A stretch of 64,000 nucleotides of DNA from Aurantiochytrium sp. KH105. Taxonomy: Eukaryota; Sar; Bigyra; Thraustochytrida; Thraustochytriidae. The stretch lies in contig BGKB01000140.1 in NCBI GenBank assembly GCA_003116975.1, positions 62,001 through 126,000 on the forward strand, read 5' to 3'. Below are positions 10,189-19,624 of the stretch, piece by piece. A program made the position numbers and the translations under genes. The notes under the pieces are model-generated. The model ran no database searches. It saw only the letters and a program-made list of their open reading frames with translations, and had not been told where the DNA came from. Position 1 is the first letter of the stretch, and every line of letters starts with the position of its first letter.

Positions 10189-11958
10189 ACCTGCGCCGCG
10201 TCGGTGGCTGGGAGGCAGGAGGGGTGCAGCGACACCGATGTCGACGAAGACACAGGCGCGGAATGGCCACACCAGCACAGGTCGAGGCAGCAGCAGCGGA
10301 AGAAGAAGCAGAAGCAGCAGCAGCAGCAGATACAGCTAGGCTGTTCTTGTGCCTCGTCTTGTCAAAGGCGGCATACGCAGACCGAAGGGGCCCCCGAATC
10401 AAGCGAGGCTAGCTAGCCTAGACAGAACAAACTTGACTTGTCTTGACAAACGCGGCCAGCTCATCTTGACTTGCTTTTTACAGCGTATTCACCTTGCAGT
10501 TGACTGTGGCTCGATTCGAGTTGGATGGTGGACTTGTCATGACGGCCAACGAACTCGCGCACGCGACAGGACACGACGGACGTAGAGAGCGCGGCAGCGT
10601 GCGGCCTCAGGACGCGCGCCCGCCCGGACGTAGTTAACGTTGCATTCCGAACGCCGTGGGCAGCGAGCTTCGGACGCAGGACGCCCCGCGAGGGCCTTGT
10701 TTTCTTCTCGGTCGAAGCAAGCAGGAAACCTTGATGAAGAAAGAAGGACACCCGGTATTTAGACCGCGCCGTGAAAGGACTCCTGCGCCCGACTAGCGGT
10801 GTGCTTGCTTGCGTGTTGCTGTTGCTTGCTTTTGCTTGCATGATGTTCGCTATTGCTGTGTCTTGCTTGCTCCAGTTCTGATGCGAACGAAGATCTCGGC
10901 GCAGGCTGCTGCTGCTGCTTGCTGCAGGCGCATTACTGAGCCACAGCAGGCAGGCCTCGCGCCAAATTCAGGCCGCGGGTTTCGCAGCGAGCGCTCCAGA
11001 GATCGACTTCGATTCGCGTTGCTGTTGTGGCCGTGGCCTCGTCGCCGAAGGGCGGAAGATGATTGTGCTTGCGCCAGACCATGCCGACATCAGGCCAGGC
11101 CTGACTGGGTGGACGCAGGCAGGCAGGCAGGGCCTGGAGGCCGCGGCCAAGGAAGAAGCAGCGAGTGACCTGACCTGCTTCGTCTCACGCGCTACCCGCG
11201 GGCAAGAGGGTGGATGTCAAAAAGGGGTTGTGCAAAGTCACATGAAGGATTCAGAGTGGCACGTGGAGCGCTGAGCAGCGACGGCGTGGGGGCTTGCTTC
11301 CTGATCTCGCGGGAGCATCCCGCGCGGAGGCGGTCGAGCGAGAGGCGCTGTCACAGTCACAGGCAACGAACGTCCGGCACGGAAGAAGAGGGCCCGTGCC
11401 ACCGCCTCCGCCGCCTTGGCGACGAAAACTTGCGCGCGACGAGGACTTGCGCGCGAGCTCTTTCGCTCGCACCGCGCAGAAGAAAACCTCCGCGTCATGC
11501 CTCGCATCACTGGGCGGAAGCGTCACTGCCAGCCATGCCAGCGGGGTGGACTCACTCACGGAAGGGCTCGGAAGGAAGAAGGAAAAAGTAGGAAACGAAG
11601 GCAGGCCCGAGGGCGGGATGCGACCGGAATTCAGGGCCGCATTCGCTTCCGAACGCTGCGCGAGCAGTAGTTCGCTGGCAATCGACCAGGGCGGCAGAGC
11701 AGCGCAGCTGCCTCTCTGCTGCCTCGCTGCTGCATATGCAACTCTGCGGCTTATTCCTCCGCTCCGCGTGCCGGTCGGAAGAATTACTAACAGCGAATGG
11801 GGCAGCGAACAGAGCGAGCAAGGCGAAAAGCGTCTTCGACCGGCAGCGACGGCGATCGCGAGCGAAAGCAAACCTCAAACGAGAGCAATCCAAAAGATCA
11901 AAACAGCGAGATCAAAGCAATCCCATAGTCCGCTGCGAGTCCAACCAACAACAGCACA

Positions 11959-14019
11959 ATGATGGGCGTCGACGACCCGGCGGCTGCGCCGCCAAAGGTG
12001 GCGACCGAGGCCGGGCCCGAGGCCGCCACCATCGAGGAGGGTGTGTCCAAGAACTTTGACGAAGACGAGGAGGTGGCGCGCAATCTCGACTGGCGCAGGC
12101 AGATCACCGTCCGAGGTGTCCTCGTTGGCATCGTGGTCGGCTTTGCTATGACCATTATTAGCCTCAAGCTGAGCCTTACCACCGGTGTTATCCCGTCCTT
12201 GAACATTTGCGCCGGTCTCCTCGGTTTCATTGGCATCCGCACCGGCACCAGGGTCCTCGGTCGCTGGCTCTCCGACAAGTATGAGTTCACCAAGCAAGAG
12301 AATACCGTCGTTCAGACGCTCGCCGTGGCGCAGTACAGCACCGCATTTATCCTTGGTTTCGGATCCTACTACATTGCCATGGACAAGAACTCGTGGATTG
12401 CCACGGGATCGATCGAAAGCCAGGCCTCCCAGGTTGCCGAGATCACCTACGGTAACACGATCCCCTTCGCACTCCTCATTTGCTTCACGGGCATCTTTAC
12501 ACTCAACGCTCTGCGCAAGAACTTTGTGGTTGACCTGAACCTGACTTACCCGTCGGGCACGGCCACTGCCGTGATGATCAATGGTTTCTTTGCGGACAAC
12601 GGGCGCCTTGCTCACCAGCAGTTCGCAACCTTTGGCCGCTGGTTCTGCGTCGGCTTCTTCAAGGACTTTTTTGACTGGTTCTTTCAAGGCGATGGTTCCT
12701 GCGGTCTGGCGACCTGGCCCACCTTTGGCATGAAGGCGTACGACTGGTCGTGGTCGTTCGATTGGTCCATCAACTACATTGGCGTCGGTATGCTCTGCGG
12801 TCACTCGGTAAACTACTCGATGATGGTCGGTGCCATCATTGGTTGGGGTATCATGTGGCCCATCTTTGAGGGTAAGGCCGGTGACTGGTACCCTGAGGAC
12901 GCTGGCAGCAACCTCAATGGTCTTCTCGGCTACAAGGTCTTCCTCGCCATCGCGCTCATTGTTGGTGACGGCATTTACAACATCATCAAGATGGCCATCA
13001 TCTCGTACCAGACCTACCGTGAGCACCAGCAAAACAAAAACAAGGTGCACATTGAGTACGCCAACGAGGCCGAGGAGATGGAGATGCGCATGCGCCACCG
13101 TGTGTTCATGTCGGACTCCTTTCCGCACTGGGTCACCTGGGGCGGCTACATCGTCTGCCTTGTTCTCGGCTGCATCTGCATTCCCTTTCTCTACGAGGGC
13201 ACGCACTGGTTTGTCCTGCTTGTGGCATACCTTATGATTCCCTTTTTCGCTCCGGCAAACGCTTACATTTGCGGTCTCACGGATTGGGACATGTCTTCGA
13301 CCTTTGGCAAGCTCGCGATCTTCGTCTTTGCCATCTGGAGCTACACCTACGATCCGAACACTGGTATTCTCGCCGGTCTGGCCACCTGTGGTGTCGTCCT
13401 TGCCGGTACCTCGCAGGCTGCAGTTCTCATGCAGGACTACAAGACTGGCTTCATCACTCGTAGCAGCCCCAAGGCCATGTTTTTTGCGCAGCTGCTCGGT
13501 ACCTTCGTGGGCTGCTTTCTCTCGCCCGCAGCCTTCTTCATCTTTTACAACGCGTTCGATGTCGGTGATCCGGACGGCCCTTACCCTGCGCCGTACGGAG
13601 AGATCTACCGCGCCATGGCTATTCTGGGCACTGAAGGCTTTGGAGCCTTGCCGACGCACTGCCCGGCCATCATGCTCGGGTTTTTCCTCGCTGCGTGGGT
13701 CATGAACCTCACTCGTGACCTGGCTCCCCGCTTCATGAGCGAGAGCAAGGCTCAGATTCTGCAGAATATCATTCCCATTCCCGGCGTCATGAGCATTCCG
13801 TTCTATATTTCCGCTTCGCTCGCCATCGACATGTGTCTCGGAAGCCTCGTCAACTTCATCTGGAAGCGTTACTACACGGAGACCTTTTCTGACTTTTACA
13901 TTGCCGTTGCATCTGGACTTATTGCTGGTGATGGTCTCTGGTCGCTCCCGAGCGCCATTCTCGCGCTCGCTGGCGTCTCCAGCCCCATTTGCATGTCCTT
14001 TTCCAAGACGGCCGCTTAA
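11959..14019 (+). CDS. OPT-superfamily transporter, yellow-stripe-like (YSL) type
   Basis: Multi-pass membrane transporter expected to take up metal-chelate complexes or small peptides with protons; substrate not determinable. The single exon encodes 686 aa, normal for YSL proteins (about 650-720). After an acidic 45-residue N-terminus comes ITVRGVLVGIVVGFAMTIIS, then the family blocks SLTTGVIPSLNICAG, KQENTVVQTLAVAQ, GFGSYY and LTYPSGTATAVMING, which are YSL rather than peptide-OPT signatures. About 13-14 hydrophobic helices follow, with a hydrophilic loop around residues 350-385 (REHQQNKNKV...AEEMEMRMR). Two ATGs stand together (11959, 11962); the first was used. The opposite strand carries a 759-codon open frame that is only a by-product of codon bias. 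Coding GC is high and regular. Family confident, substrate unknown. Confidence 0.93.
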   Translation: MMGVDDPAAAPPKVATEAGPEAATIEEGVSKNFDEDEEVARNLDWRRQITVRGVLVGIVVGFAMTIISLKLSLTTGVIPSLNICAGLLGFIGIRTGTRVLGRWLSDKYEFTKQENTVVQTLAVAQYSTAFILGFGSYYIAMDKNSWIATGSIESQASQVAEITYGNTIPFALLICFTGIFTLNALRKNFVVDLNLTYPSGTATAVMINGFFADNGRLAHQQFATFGRWFCVGFFKDFFDWFFQGDGSCGLATWPTFGMKAYDWSWSFDWSINYIGVGMLCGHSVNYSMMVGAIIGWGIMWPIFEGKAGDWYPEDAGSNLNGLLGYKVFLAIALIVGDGIYNIIKMAIISYQTYREHQQNKNKVHIEYANEAEEMEMRMRHRVFMSDSFPHWVTWGGYIVCLVLGCICIPFLYEGTHWFVLLVAYLMIPFFAPANAYICGLTDWDMSSTFGKLAIFVFAIWSYTYDPNTGILAGLATCGVVLAGTSQAAVLMQDYKTGFITRSSPKAMFFAQLLGTFVGCFLSPAAFFIFYNAFDVGDPDGPYPAPYGEIYRAMAILGTEGFGALPTHCPAIMLGFFLAAWVMNLTRDLAPRFMSESKAQILQNIIPIPGVMSIPFYISASLAIDMCLGSLVNFIWKRYYTETFSDFYIAVASGLIAGDGLWSLPSAILALAGVSSPICMSFSKTAA

Positions 14020-14375
14020 ACAATCCACAAAATGTGTCTTTCGCTTCGCACTGCCCTCATTGGGCCTATACCCGGGCCTGCCCTCGCCTGCCCTACAAAG
14101 AAAAAATATTCTTCTTCGTTCGTTTCTCTTTTTCCCACCCAACCACGAGCCCACCCAACTAAGATTATTTCTAGCTAGCTAGCCGTGCTCCGCCCGGCCG
14201 GCCGGCCCGCCAGCCAGCCCGCCAGCCCGCCAGCCCTAGTGCTCGCTCGGAGCTGCAACGCTTTGCGGGTCGCCGTCGCAGGCGCCTCGCTTGCCCCGCG
14301 TCGTCGTTGCGCTGCCGGGCTCTGCTCCTCGCCTCCTCGCGCCCTTCGCCGCGATAAAAAGGAAAGAGGAATGAA
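14020..14375. other. Intergenic spacer with CTAG and GCCAG repeats
   Basis: Contains a CTAGCTAGCTAG run near 14172-14183 and a GGCC/CAGCCCGC repeat at about 14195-14235. No gene seen. It should include the 3' end of the transporter mRNA and the promoter of the next gene. Confidence 0.7.
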
Positions 14376-17300
14376 ATGAAAGCGCGAGGGCGACCACGAG
14401 CCAAAGCCCGAGGCGCGTGCAGACAGAGAGCCGCGCAGAGCAGCCTCCGCGGCCGCGCGCCGGGGCGGCTCGCACGAGGAGGGCGCGCGATGCGGCGCGG
14501 CGACGACGCGGAGGCCGGCCCGCCCCCGCCGCCAGCCTCGGTGCCGCCAGCCTGGGCCTTCCGCGGCGGCTCCGCGAGGAGTCTGCCGGAAGGGCGAGGG
14601 GCCAGCAGCAGCCGCGGCGGCAGCAGCGGCGGCGGCAGGAGCAGCAGCAGCGCCAGCGCCAGCGCCAGCGCGGTGAGGGCAGCAGGCGGCGGCGGCAGCG
14701 CCCGTGAGCTAAGGCGACCCAAGGCCTGGGACTTGGGGGGGGACGCGATCGCAAACGACGAGGAAACGCAACAAGTGAGCTCGCGCGAGAAGCCCACGCT
14801 GGCCTCTGCGCGAAAAAACAGCGCACGAGCCGCAAGACCTCCAGCACCGACCGCTGCACCAAGGAAGCAGCAAGGTCGAGACTCTGGGAAGCAGCAAGTG
14901 AGCGAGAATGCTGATGCTAACGCAATACAACAAAGACCCAGGCCGCCACCGCCTGCAGCTTCACCAAAATTGGTCTTATCACCAGCGCCCCCCGTCATGA
15001 GCGACGAGCTAGCCCAAGGAGGTGCACGACGTGCGAGTGTAGCACCATCTCGCAATAGGTGGGATGACCTCATGCGCGAGAGCGTACGGGCACGCGCGCA
15101 ATCTGTACCAGTGACGGATCGTGAGCAGCTCCCCTACGTCGATTCAGAAGGCGAGCCACCTGAAGTCCCAGAGCCCCCACCTTCACCTGATTTCTTCTCC
15201 TCTGATGACCAGGGAGCAAGTCGGGACCCCATCGTTTTCGAGCCACGCCCGCCTCCAGATTCACCCCCTCCACCACTGTCAACATCTTCGGCATTGGCGA
15301 CAGAGTCTGAACCTATCCCGCGAAGAAGGGCCTCGTCTTCCAGTGCACGTCTTGGAGCCCCTTTGCAGGTACCTCTGCCTGCATCGCCTCCTCCAGCGCG
15401 TCTTTCTTCCTCGTTTGCTCCTCCACCGCCGCCCCCAGGACTACCTCCATCCCACCAACGATTACGGGCCCATCCGATGTCTGACGAAGTCGCTTCACAG
15501 ACGAGTGGATCCGATCGCGAGAGTCTTCGTTCCGACACATCCAAGGGGCGTTCCATGCGTGTCCCGCTCCCGCTTGGTCCACCGCCACCTCTGGACCCGC
15601 CACCAACGCATGTACGCAAGTTTGTCAGCCCTCCCAAGCCAATTTCCATGAGCGACATTCCGCTTCCCTCTGGCCCTCCTCCACCTGGTCAAGATGGGCA
15701 AAAGAAGTCGCAAAGTCAGAGCAAAGCTCGTTCGATAGCATCGTCTGCGCGTGTCGGCCTGGACAGCGACTCGGATGATGATCATGAACGCATGCGTGGC
15801 CAGCTGCTGGAAGCATGGAAAGACGAGTCTGACATTTCGCTCCGAGGTGACCCCATCATTGAGGAGACCGAAGCGGATCTCGAGCAGGAAGATGCTGCTT
15901 CAGATTCCAATTCTGACACAGATATTCTGGGTGGCCCATTCAAACAACCTCTGTCAAAGGGAGATGGTGCGTCAAAAGAAGCGCGCCATCGTCACGAAAG
16001 TAAATCAGAGACCACCTCCTCGGCGAGTCACCACAGCGAAAAGGACGGTTCTTACGACCCCTTTGGCGAAATTGAAACGACTGCATCGAGCGAGGCACCG
16101 ACGGCAAATTCGCAGCACGCCACTGGCGACCGCGACAGTGGCAAGATCGAGGCTCCGCGTCACGATACAAGCTCTGAAGGGTCAGAGCCTTCGTTTTCTC
16201 ATCGAGACTCTTTGAGCACAGATTTTGCGCAATTCATGCAGGCTCCAGATTACCCCCCTCCTCCCTTGAGCGACGAAGAGACTGCTCAGGTCGGACGCAT
16301 GTTTTTCCCCTACGAGTACCCGGAAGATGTCCAGCAGACACCCGTGGAACGCCAATCTGACCTGGCCCTCGTCTCGCTCGTACGCCGAGGGGCAAACGGC
16401 GCATTGCGCTCATCTCCTTCAGGAAAATCTGGCCGGCCGATGGATCGTACGATTCCAGAAAGCAAGTCCCTTCCCCGACGAGCAAGTCATAATCGCAGCA
16501 GAGACGATGTCACCTCTGAAGGCGATGGCGCTCTCGATGAACTGGATGATAGTGTCAGTCTTGACGGCTACCTGATTCCCCCGCCACCGCAGCCCCTGTC
16601 AGAGCACGAAGCCTTGAATGCAATCCTTGATATCCTCCGCGCTACACTTGAGGAGTGCGAAGCTCGCGGGCTGAGGGTTTCACCGCGACGCCGCGTTCAC
16701 GAGGCTGTAGCCTGGTTTGATCCTGAAGGTGAAGGTGAAATTGCGTGTCGGGACCTTGGACGGCTGCTGCAGGAAAGCCTAGCGCTTCCCATTGAAGATT
16801 ACGAACGTCTGAACAAGCTTGCGCGCGCCATGAATCACGGAATTCCAGTGGACGATCGCGTGCCGTACACCTTGCTCATGCAGGCTGCTGATGAGTTTGC
16901 GTTACAAATGCATCGTCGTCGAACAAAACTTCGCTCGAAGGAGACGCCCTTTCCGCTAGCCATTCTCTCATCCTCGGCACGTGCTGCCAGCAGCAACAGT
17001 CCAATTGCCTTGAATGGAAGACCTTCTTCGAAATTAGTCACGGGGGCAGCGACAACACCGAATTTGCAGGATATGGGTGGTTACAATGGTGGAAGTGGTA
17101 ATGATGGCCAGCAGCGTCAGATGGCGATGCCTACACCACGCTCCTCGGAGGCGTACCGGAGGCTTGCCCACTACGCGCACTGGATTGACGAAATGCGCAT
17201 TTGGCACGAGCCGGTGGATGTCGAGGTGCTGCAGATGAATTTTCAGAACGGTACCATGTTTTGCAAGCTGGTAGATGTTCTCATGACGCAATGGAATGCT

Positions 17301-18902
17301 CGCGGACAAGTCTCGTCGGCGCCATCGGACCTTTTCCGCGGCGTCCACTGGAACGTTCGCGGGCTTACGCGCTCGCCTTGTGTAAAAAACATCGAGACTG
17401 GGCTTTCGGTTGTATGGAAACAGCGAGGCGTCACCGCTCGCAACATGCCCACAGCTGTCCAAGTGTACAGCGGCGAGCCGCGCGCCATTTGCGCTCTCTT
17501 GCGCGAAATGGTTGCCAGTATGGTGTTTGGTGGGAGCATTTCGACGTCGTCCCGCGTACAAACGGTCCTCAACTGGTTCGATCGTGTTCTTAAGACTGCG
17601 GGGCGGCCCTTGCCCCGAGGGGTCGTGCGCCCACCACACCATGGGCTCTGGCTGGCTTTTCAAAAGTGCGATGCCCTTCTCACGGTCCTGAATCAGTTCT
17701 TTCCCGACGCAGTGCGCCTGGACGCGGTGTATTACGAGCCCAATGACAGCGACGAGATTCGTTCCAACGCCGAGGAACTGATGGGTCACCTGCGAATGCT
17801 CGGCGTTCCTAGCGGCCTCACCACGGACGATTTCGAGACGCCGCACGCGGATTCGCTAGAGCTCTTGGTGCTCCTACTCTTCGCCATTCGTAGTCGGTTG
17901 CGTGCAGAGCGCGCGGTGCGAGGCGGCGGGGTTGGTGGTCTTGTTTTTCGTAATCGCGCCTTTTCTGAAGCTTCGACGGCGGAGCCAGAGTCCACCACGG
18001 CTGACTCCGAGGCCGATGATCGCTCGCTCGCGCATTCGACAGCGCTCTCGCTCCTCCGCGTGCCTTCAGTCCCGCAAGGTTTCGCTCTCACCAATGGCTC
18101 TGGAGGCCCATCCCCGCCGGCGTCGGCGCGTTCGCCAGCATCGGCGCGGTCTCTTGCATCTGCACGGACCTCGCCGGCGTCCTTGTCGTCGCCACCGCCG
18201 CCGCGGCACTCGCCGCCGCCGGCGCCAGAGACCTCACCTTCGTCTCCGAGCCTCGGAGCGCCCGCAGTGCCCGCACTCTTGACGGGCTCCAACACAAGGC
18301 CGAGCTTTGCGTTTCAGGAGGACCGAGGCGATCCCGCTGGCGTGGATGAGGTGGACGCGGACGCCGCGCATTCGATGTCCACGGGAGACTCTGCAGTTCT
18401 TGAGGCGGAGGTCGCCTTGCAGGAGCGCAGACTCCTGCGTGAACACGAGGAACGATTCCGCGCGCGGCTCGCGCAGCGCCGCACGCGTCATCGCAAGCAA
18501 CGTGGCGTGGGGTCTTCCACGCAAGAGTCAAACGTTCGTGCCGAAGACTTTGATCATCAGGAAAAGCTCGAAGTTGCACGTTCTTTCTTCCATCGGCGTC
18601 TCGTCGTAGTGCATCGACGCAATGTTCGCGCGCGCTGCGAGTTGACCTTGGCCGGTTCGCAGCTCGAGTGGAAGTCACTACCTACAGAGCCAACTTCATT
18701 TGGGTATGTGCTGCTAGGCGATGTCGAGTCCGTGAACCTGAGCAATGCGAACGAACTTCGCGTCGATATTGCGCTCCAGCGCGCGCGCCACTCCACGTTG
18801 TTGCAACTTCAAGGCACCTCGGACAAGGATACCCTCGTTCTTTTTGCCAATCTGAACGCGCTATTGTTACCGCACTTGCACCCACGTCACGCCTCCTCCT
18901 GA
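14376..18902 (+). CDS. Large proline-rich EF-hand / calponin-homology / PH-like scaffold protein
   Basis: Likely cytoskeletal or membrane scaffold. Single exon, 1508 aa from 14376; a start at 14490 (MRRGDDAEAG) is equally possible and drops a basic leader. Residues 1-700 are disordered, with polyproline clusters and a recurring MSDE/MSDI/LSDEE motif after proline runs, which could be short linear binding motifs. Around 745-845 is an EF-hand-like region (EAVAWFDPEGEGEIACRDLG). A calponin-homology domain follows at about 925-1045 (HYAHWIDEMRIW, FCKLVDVLM) and a second CH-like unit at about 1060-1170 (VQTVLNWFDRVLK, ALLTVLNQFFPDAVRLD). A charged helix near 1380 precedes a C-terminal PH-like fold (RRLVVVHRRNVRARCELTLA to the end). 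Tandem CH plus EF-hand is the actinin/plastin theme, but the order EF, CH, CH, PH is unusual. Actin binding is inferred. Confidence 0.78.
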   Translation: MKARGRPRAKARGACRQRAAQSSLRGRAPGRLARGGRAMRRGDDAEAGPPPPPASVPPAWAFRGGSARSLPEGRGASSSRGGSSGGGRSSSSASASASAVRAAGGGGSARELRRPKAWDLGGDAIANDEETQQVSSREKPTLASARKNSARAARPPAPTAAPRKQQGRDSGKQQVSENADANAIQQRPRPPPPAASPKLVLSPAPPVMSDELAQGGARRASVAPSRNRWDDLMRESVRARAQSVPVTDREQLPYVDSEGEPPEVPEPPPSPDFFSSDDQGASRDPIVFEPRPPPDSPPPPLSTSSALATESEPIPRRRASSSSARLGAPLQVPLPASPPPARLSSSFAPPPPPPGLPPSHQRLRAHPMSDEVASQTSGSDRESLRSDTSKGRSMRVPLPLGPPPPLDPPPTHVRKFVSPPKPISMSDIPLPSGPPPPGQDGQKKSQSQSKARSIASSARVGLDSDSDDDHERMRGQLLEAWKDESDISLRGDPIIEETEADLEQEDAASDSNSDTDILGGPFKQPLSKGDGASKEARHRHESKSETTSSASHHSEKDGSYDPFGEIETTASSEAPTANSQHATGDRDSGKIEAPRHDTSSEGSEPSFSHRDSLSTDFAQFMQAPDYPPPPLSDEETAQVGRMFFPYEYPEDVQQTPVERQSDLALVSLVRRGANGALRSSPSGKSGRPMDRTIPESKSLPRRASHNRSRDDVTSEGDGALDELDDSVSLDGYLIPPPPQPLSEHEALNAILDILRATLEECEARGLRVSPRRRVHEAVAWFDPEGEGEIACRDLGRLLQESLALPIEDYERLNKLARAMNHGIPVDDRVPYTLLMQAADEFALQMHRRRTKLRSKETPFPLAILSSSARAASSNSPIALNGRPSSKLVTGAATTPNLQDMGGYNGGSGNDGQQRQMAMPTPRSSEAYRRLAHYAHWIDEMRIWHEPVDVEVLQMNFQNGTMFCKLVDVLMTQWNARGQVSSAPSDLFRGVHWNVRGLTRSPCVKNIETGLSVVWKQRGVTARNMPTAVQVYSGEPRAICALLREMVASMVFGGSISTSSRVQTVLNWFDRVLKTAGRPLPRGVVRPPHHGLWLAFQKCDALLTVLNQFFPDAVRLDAVYYEPNDSDEIRSNAEELMGHLRMLGVPSGLTTDDFETPHADSLELLVLLLFAIRSRLRAERAVRGGGVGGLVFRNRAFSEASTAEPESTTADSEADDRSLAHSTALSLLRVPSVPQGFALTNGSGGPSPPASARSPASARSLASARTSPASLSSPPPPRHSPPPAPETSPSSPSLGAPAVPALLTGSNTRPSFAFQEDRGDPAGVDEVDADAAHSMSTGDSAVLEAEVALQERRLLREHEERFRARLAQRRTRHRKQRGVGSSTQESNVRAEDFDHQEKLEVARSFFHRRLVVVHRRNVRARCELTLAGSQLEWKSLPTEPTSFGYVLLGDVESVNLSNANELRVDIALQRARHSTLLQLQGTSDKDTLVLFANLNALLLPHLHPRHASS

Positions 18903-19361
18903 TAATCTAATTCAGATGTTTCTTCTTGTTGGTTTAGGTTAGGTAAAACGGGGTATTGAATGGAGTGTGTGTCTTTTTCGTCGCGATGGTCTCACCAAGA
19001 AGGGTCGTCTAGGCGGTCCTCATCGGCCGGCCACCTTTGCCTCAAGCTTCATCGGCCATGTCCGTCAAAAATTGCCTCAAGCCATGCGCACCGTTCGAGC
19101 TCCACCCATTCGTTGCTTGCTCATCCAAAGTTTTGACGCCAGCCCTGGCCTCCGCCAAGTCTGTGCAGCCACAATTTAGAGCCACTGCAGTATCTTGTGC
19201 GCAGCTGCATTAGGCTACATTGCGCTGCATGATTAAAATTAAAAATTGCGTTGCGCAACTTCCTCCTACTACTAGTATCTATACCTCCCACTACGTGCAT
19301 TGCACTGCAGTGCACAAACGCAACTTGCATTACGCTGCACCTGGCAGTGGCAGGCAGTGCC

Positions 19362-19396
19362 GTGCAGTGCAGTGCAATGCAGTGCAGTGCAGTGCA
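19362..19396. repeat. GTGCA pentamer array, seven units
   Basis: Seven head-to-tail GTGCA units, one with an A for the first G, part of a wider TGCA-rich block about 230 bp upstream of the HADH start. Confidence 0.9.
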
Positions 19397-19462
19397 CAGA
19401 GGAAGAAGGGAAACGGGTTTCATGACGTCGAGGGGAAGATTGCACGCCCGGACCCGCTGAGC

Positions 19463-19508
19463 GGACAGAGAGACAGACAGACAGACAGACTGACAGACTG
19501 ACAGACAA
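19463..19508. repeat. GACA tetranucleotide repeat
   Basis: Run of GACA units with occasional TGACA variants, noncoding, about 120 bp before the HADH start. Confidence 0.9.
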
Positions 19509-19624
19509 ACACCGAACGGGATTTCGCGGAGCACCGCATCGCATCGCATCGCGTCGCGGAGACAGCAGCAGCAACTGCAGCAGAATCAGCAGCAGAGCGC
19601 GTTTACTTGTTGCTCGTGAGCAGG

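Larger units (their letters stand above)
8498..11958. other. Long gene-poor, microsatellite-rich region upstream of the YSL transporter gene
   Basis: About 3.5 kb with no ORF I can support. The open frames present are Ala/Arg/Ser-rich, are interchangeable between strands and have no domain pattern. It contains several simple repeats, including purine-rich GGA tracts and AGC/AGA tracts around 10290-10335, and a GCAG run at 11115-11131. The last few hundred bases probably contain the promoter and 5' leader of the transporter gene. A minus-strand frame at 8425-9051 starts inside the neighbour's coding exon on the other strand and was not accepted. Confidence 0.6.
18903..19624. other. Intergenic region with TGCA-rich palindromes upstream of HADH
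   Basis: No gene seen. The region 19163-19396 is crowded with TGCA-containing palindromes, including a perfect 14-bp one at 19301-19314 (TGCACTGCAGTGCA). Further on are GACA and CGCAT microsatellites (19463-19508; 19536-19557) and a GCA-rich leader directly before the HADH start. Confidence 0.7.

Noticed and set aside
11875-14154. 759-codon minus-strand open frame opposite the YSL transporter
   Set aside because: It is the mirror of strong G/C third-position bias in a real gene. Its translation is charged and repetitive without any domain, while the plus strand is a clear transporter.
14171-15073. 300-codon minus-strand frame opposite the CH/EF-hand scaffold's N-terminus
   Set aside because: Low-complexity Ala/Pro/Leu/Arg mirror of the proline-rich coding strand.
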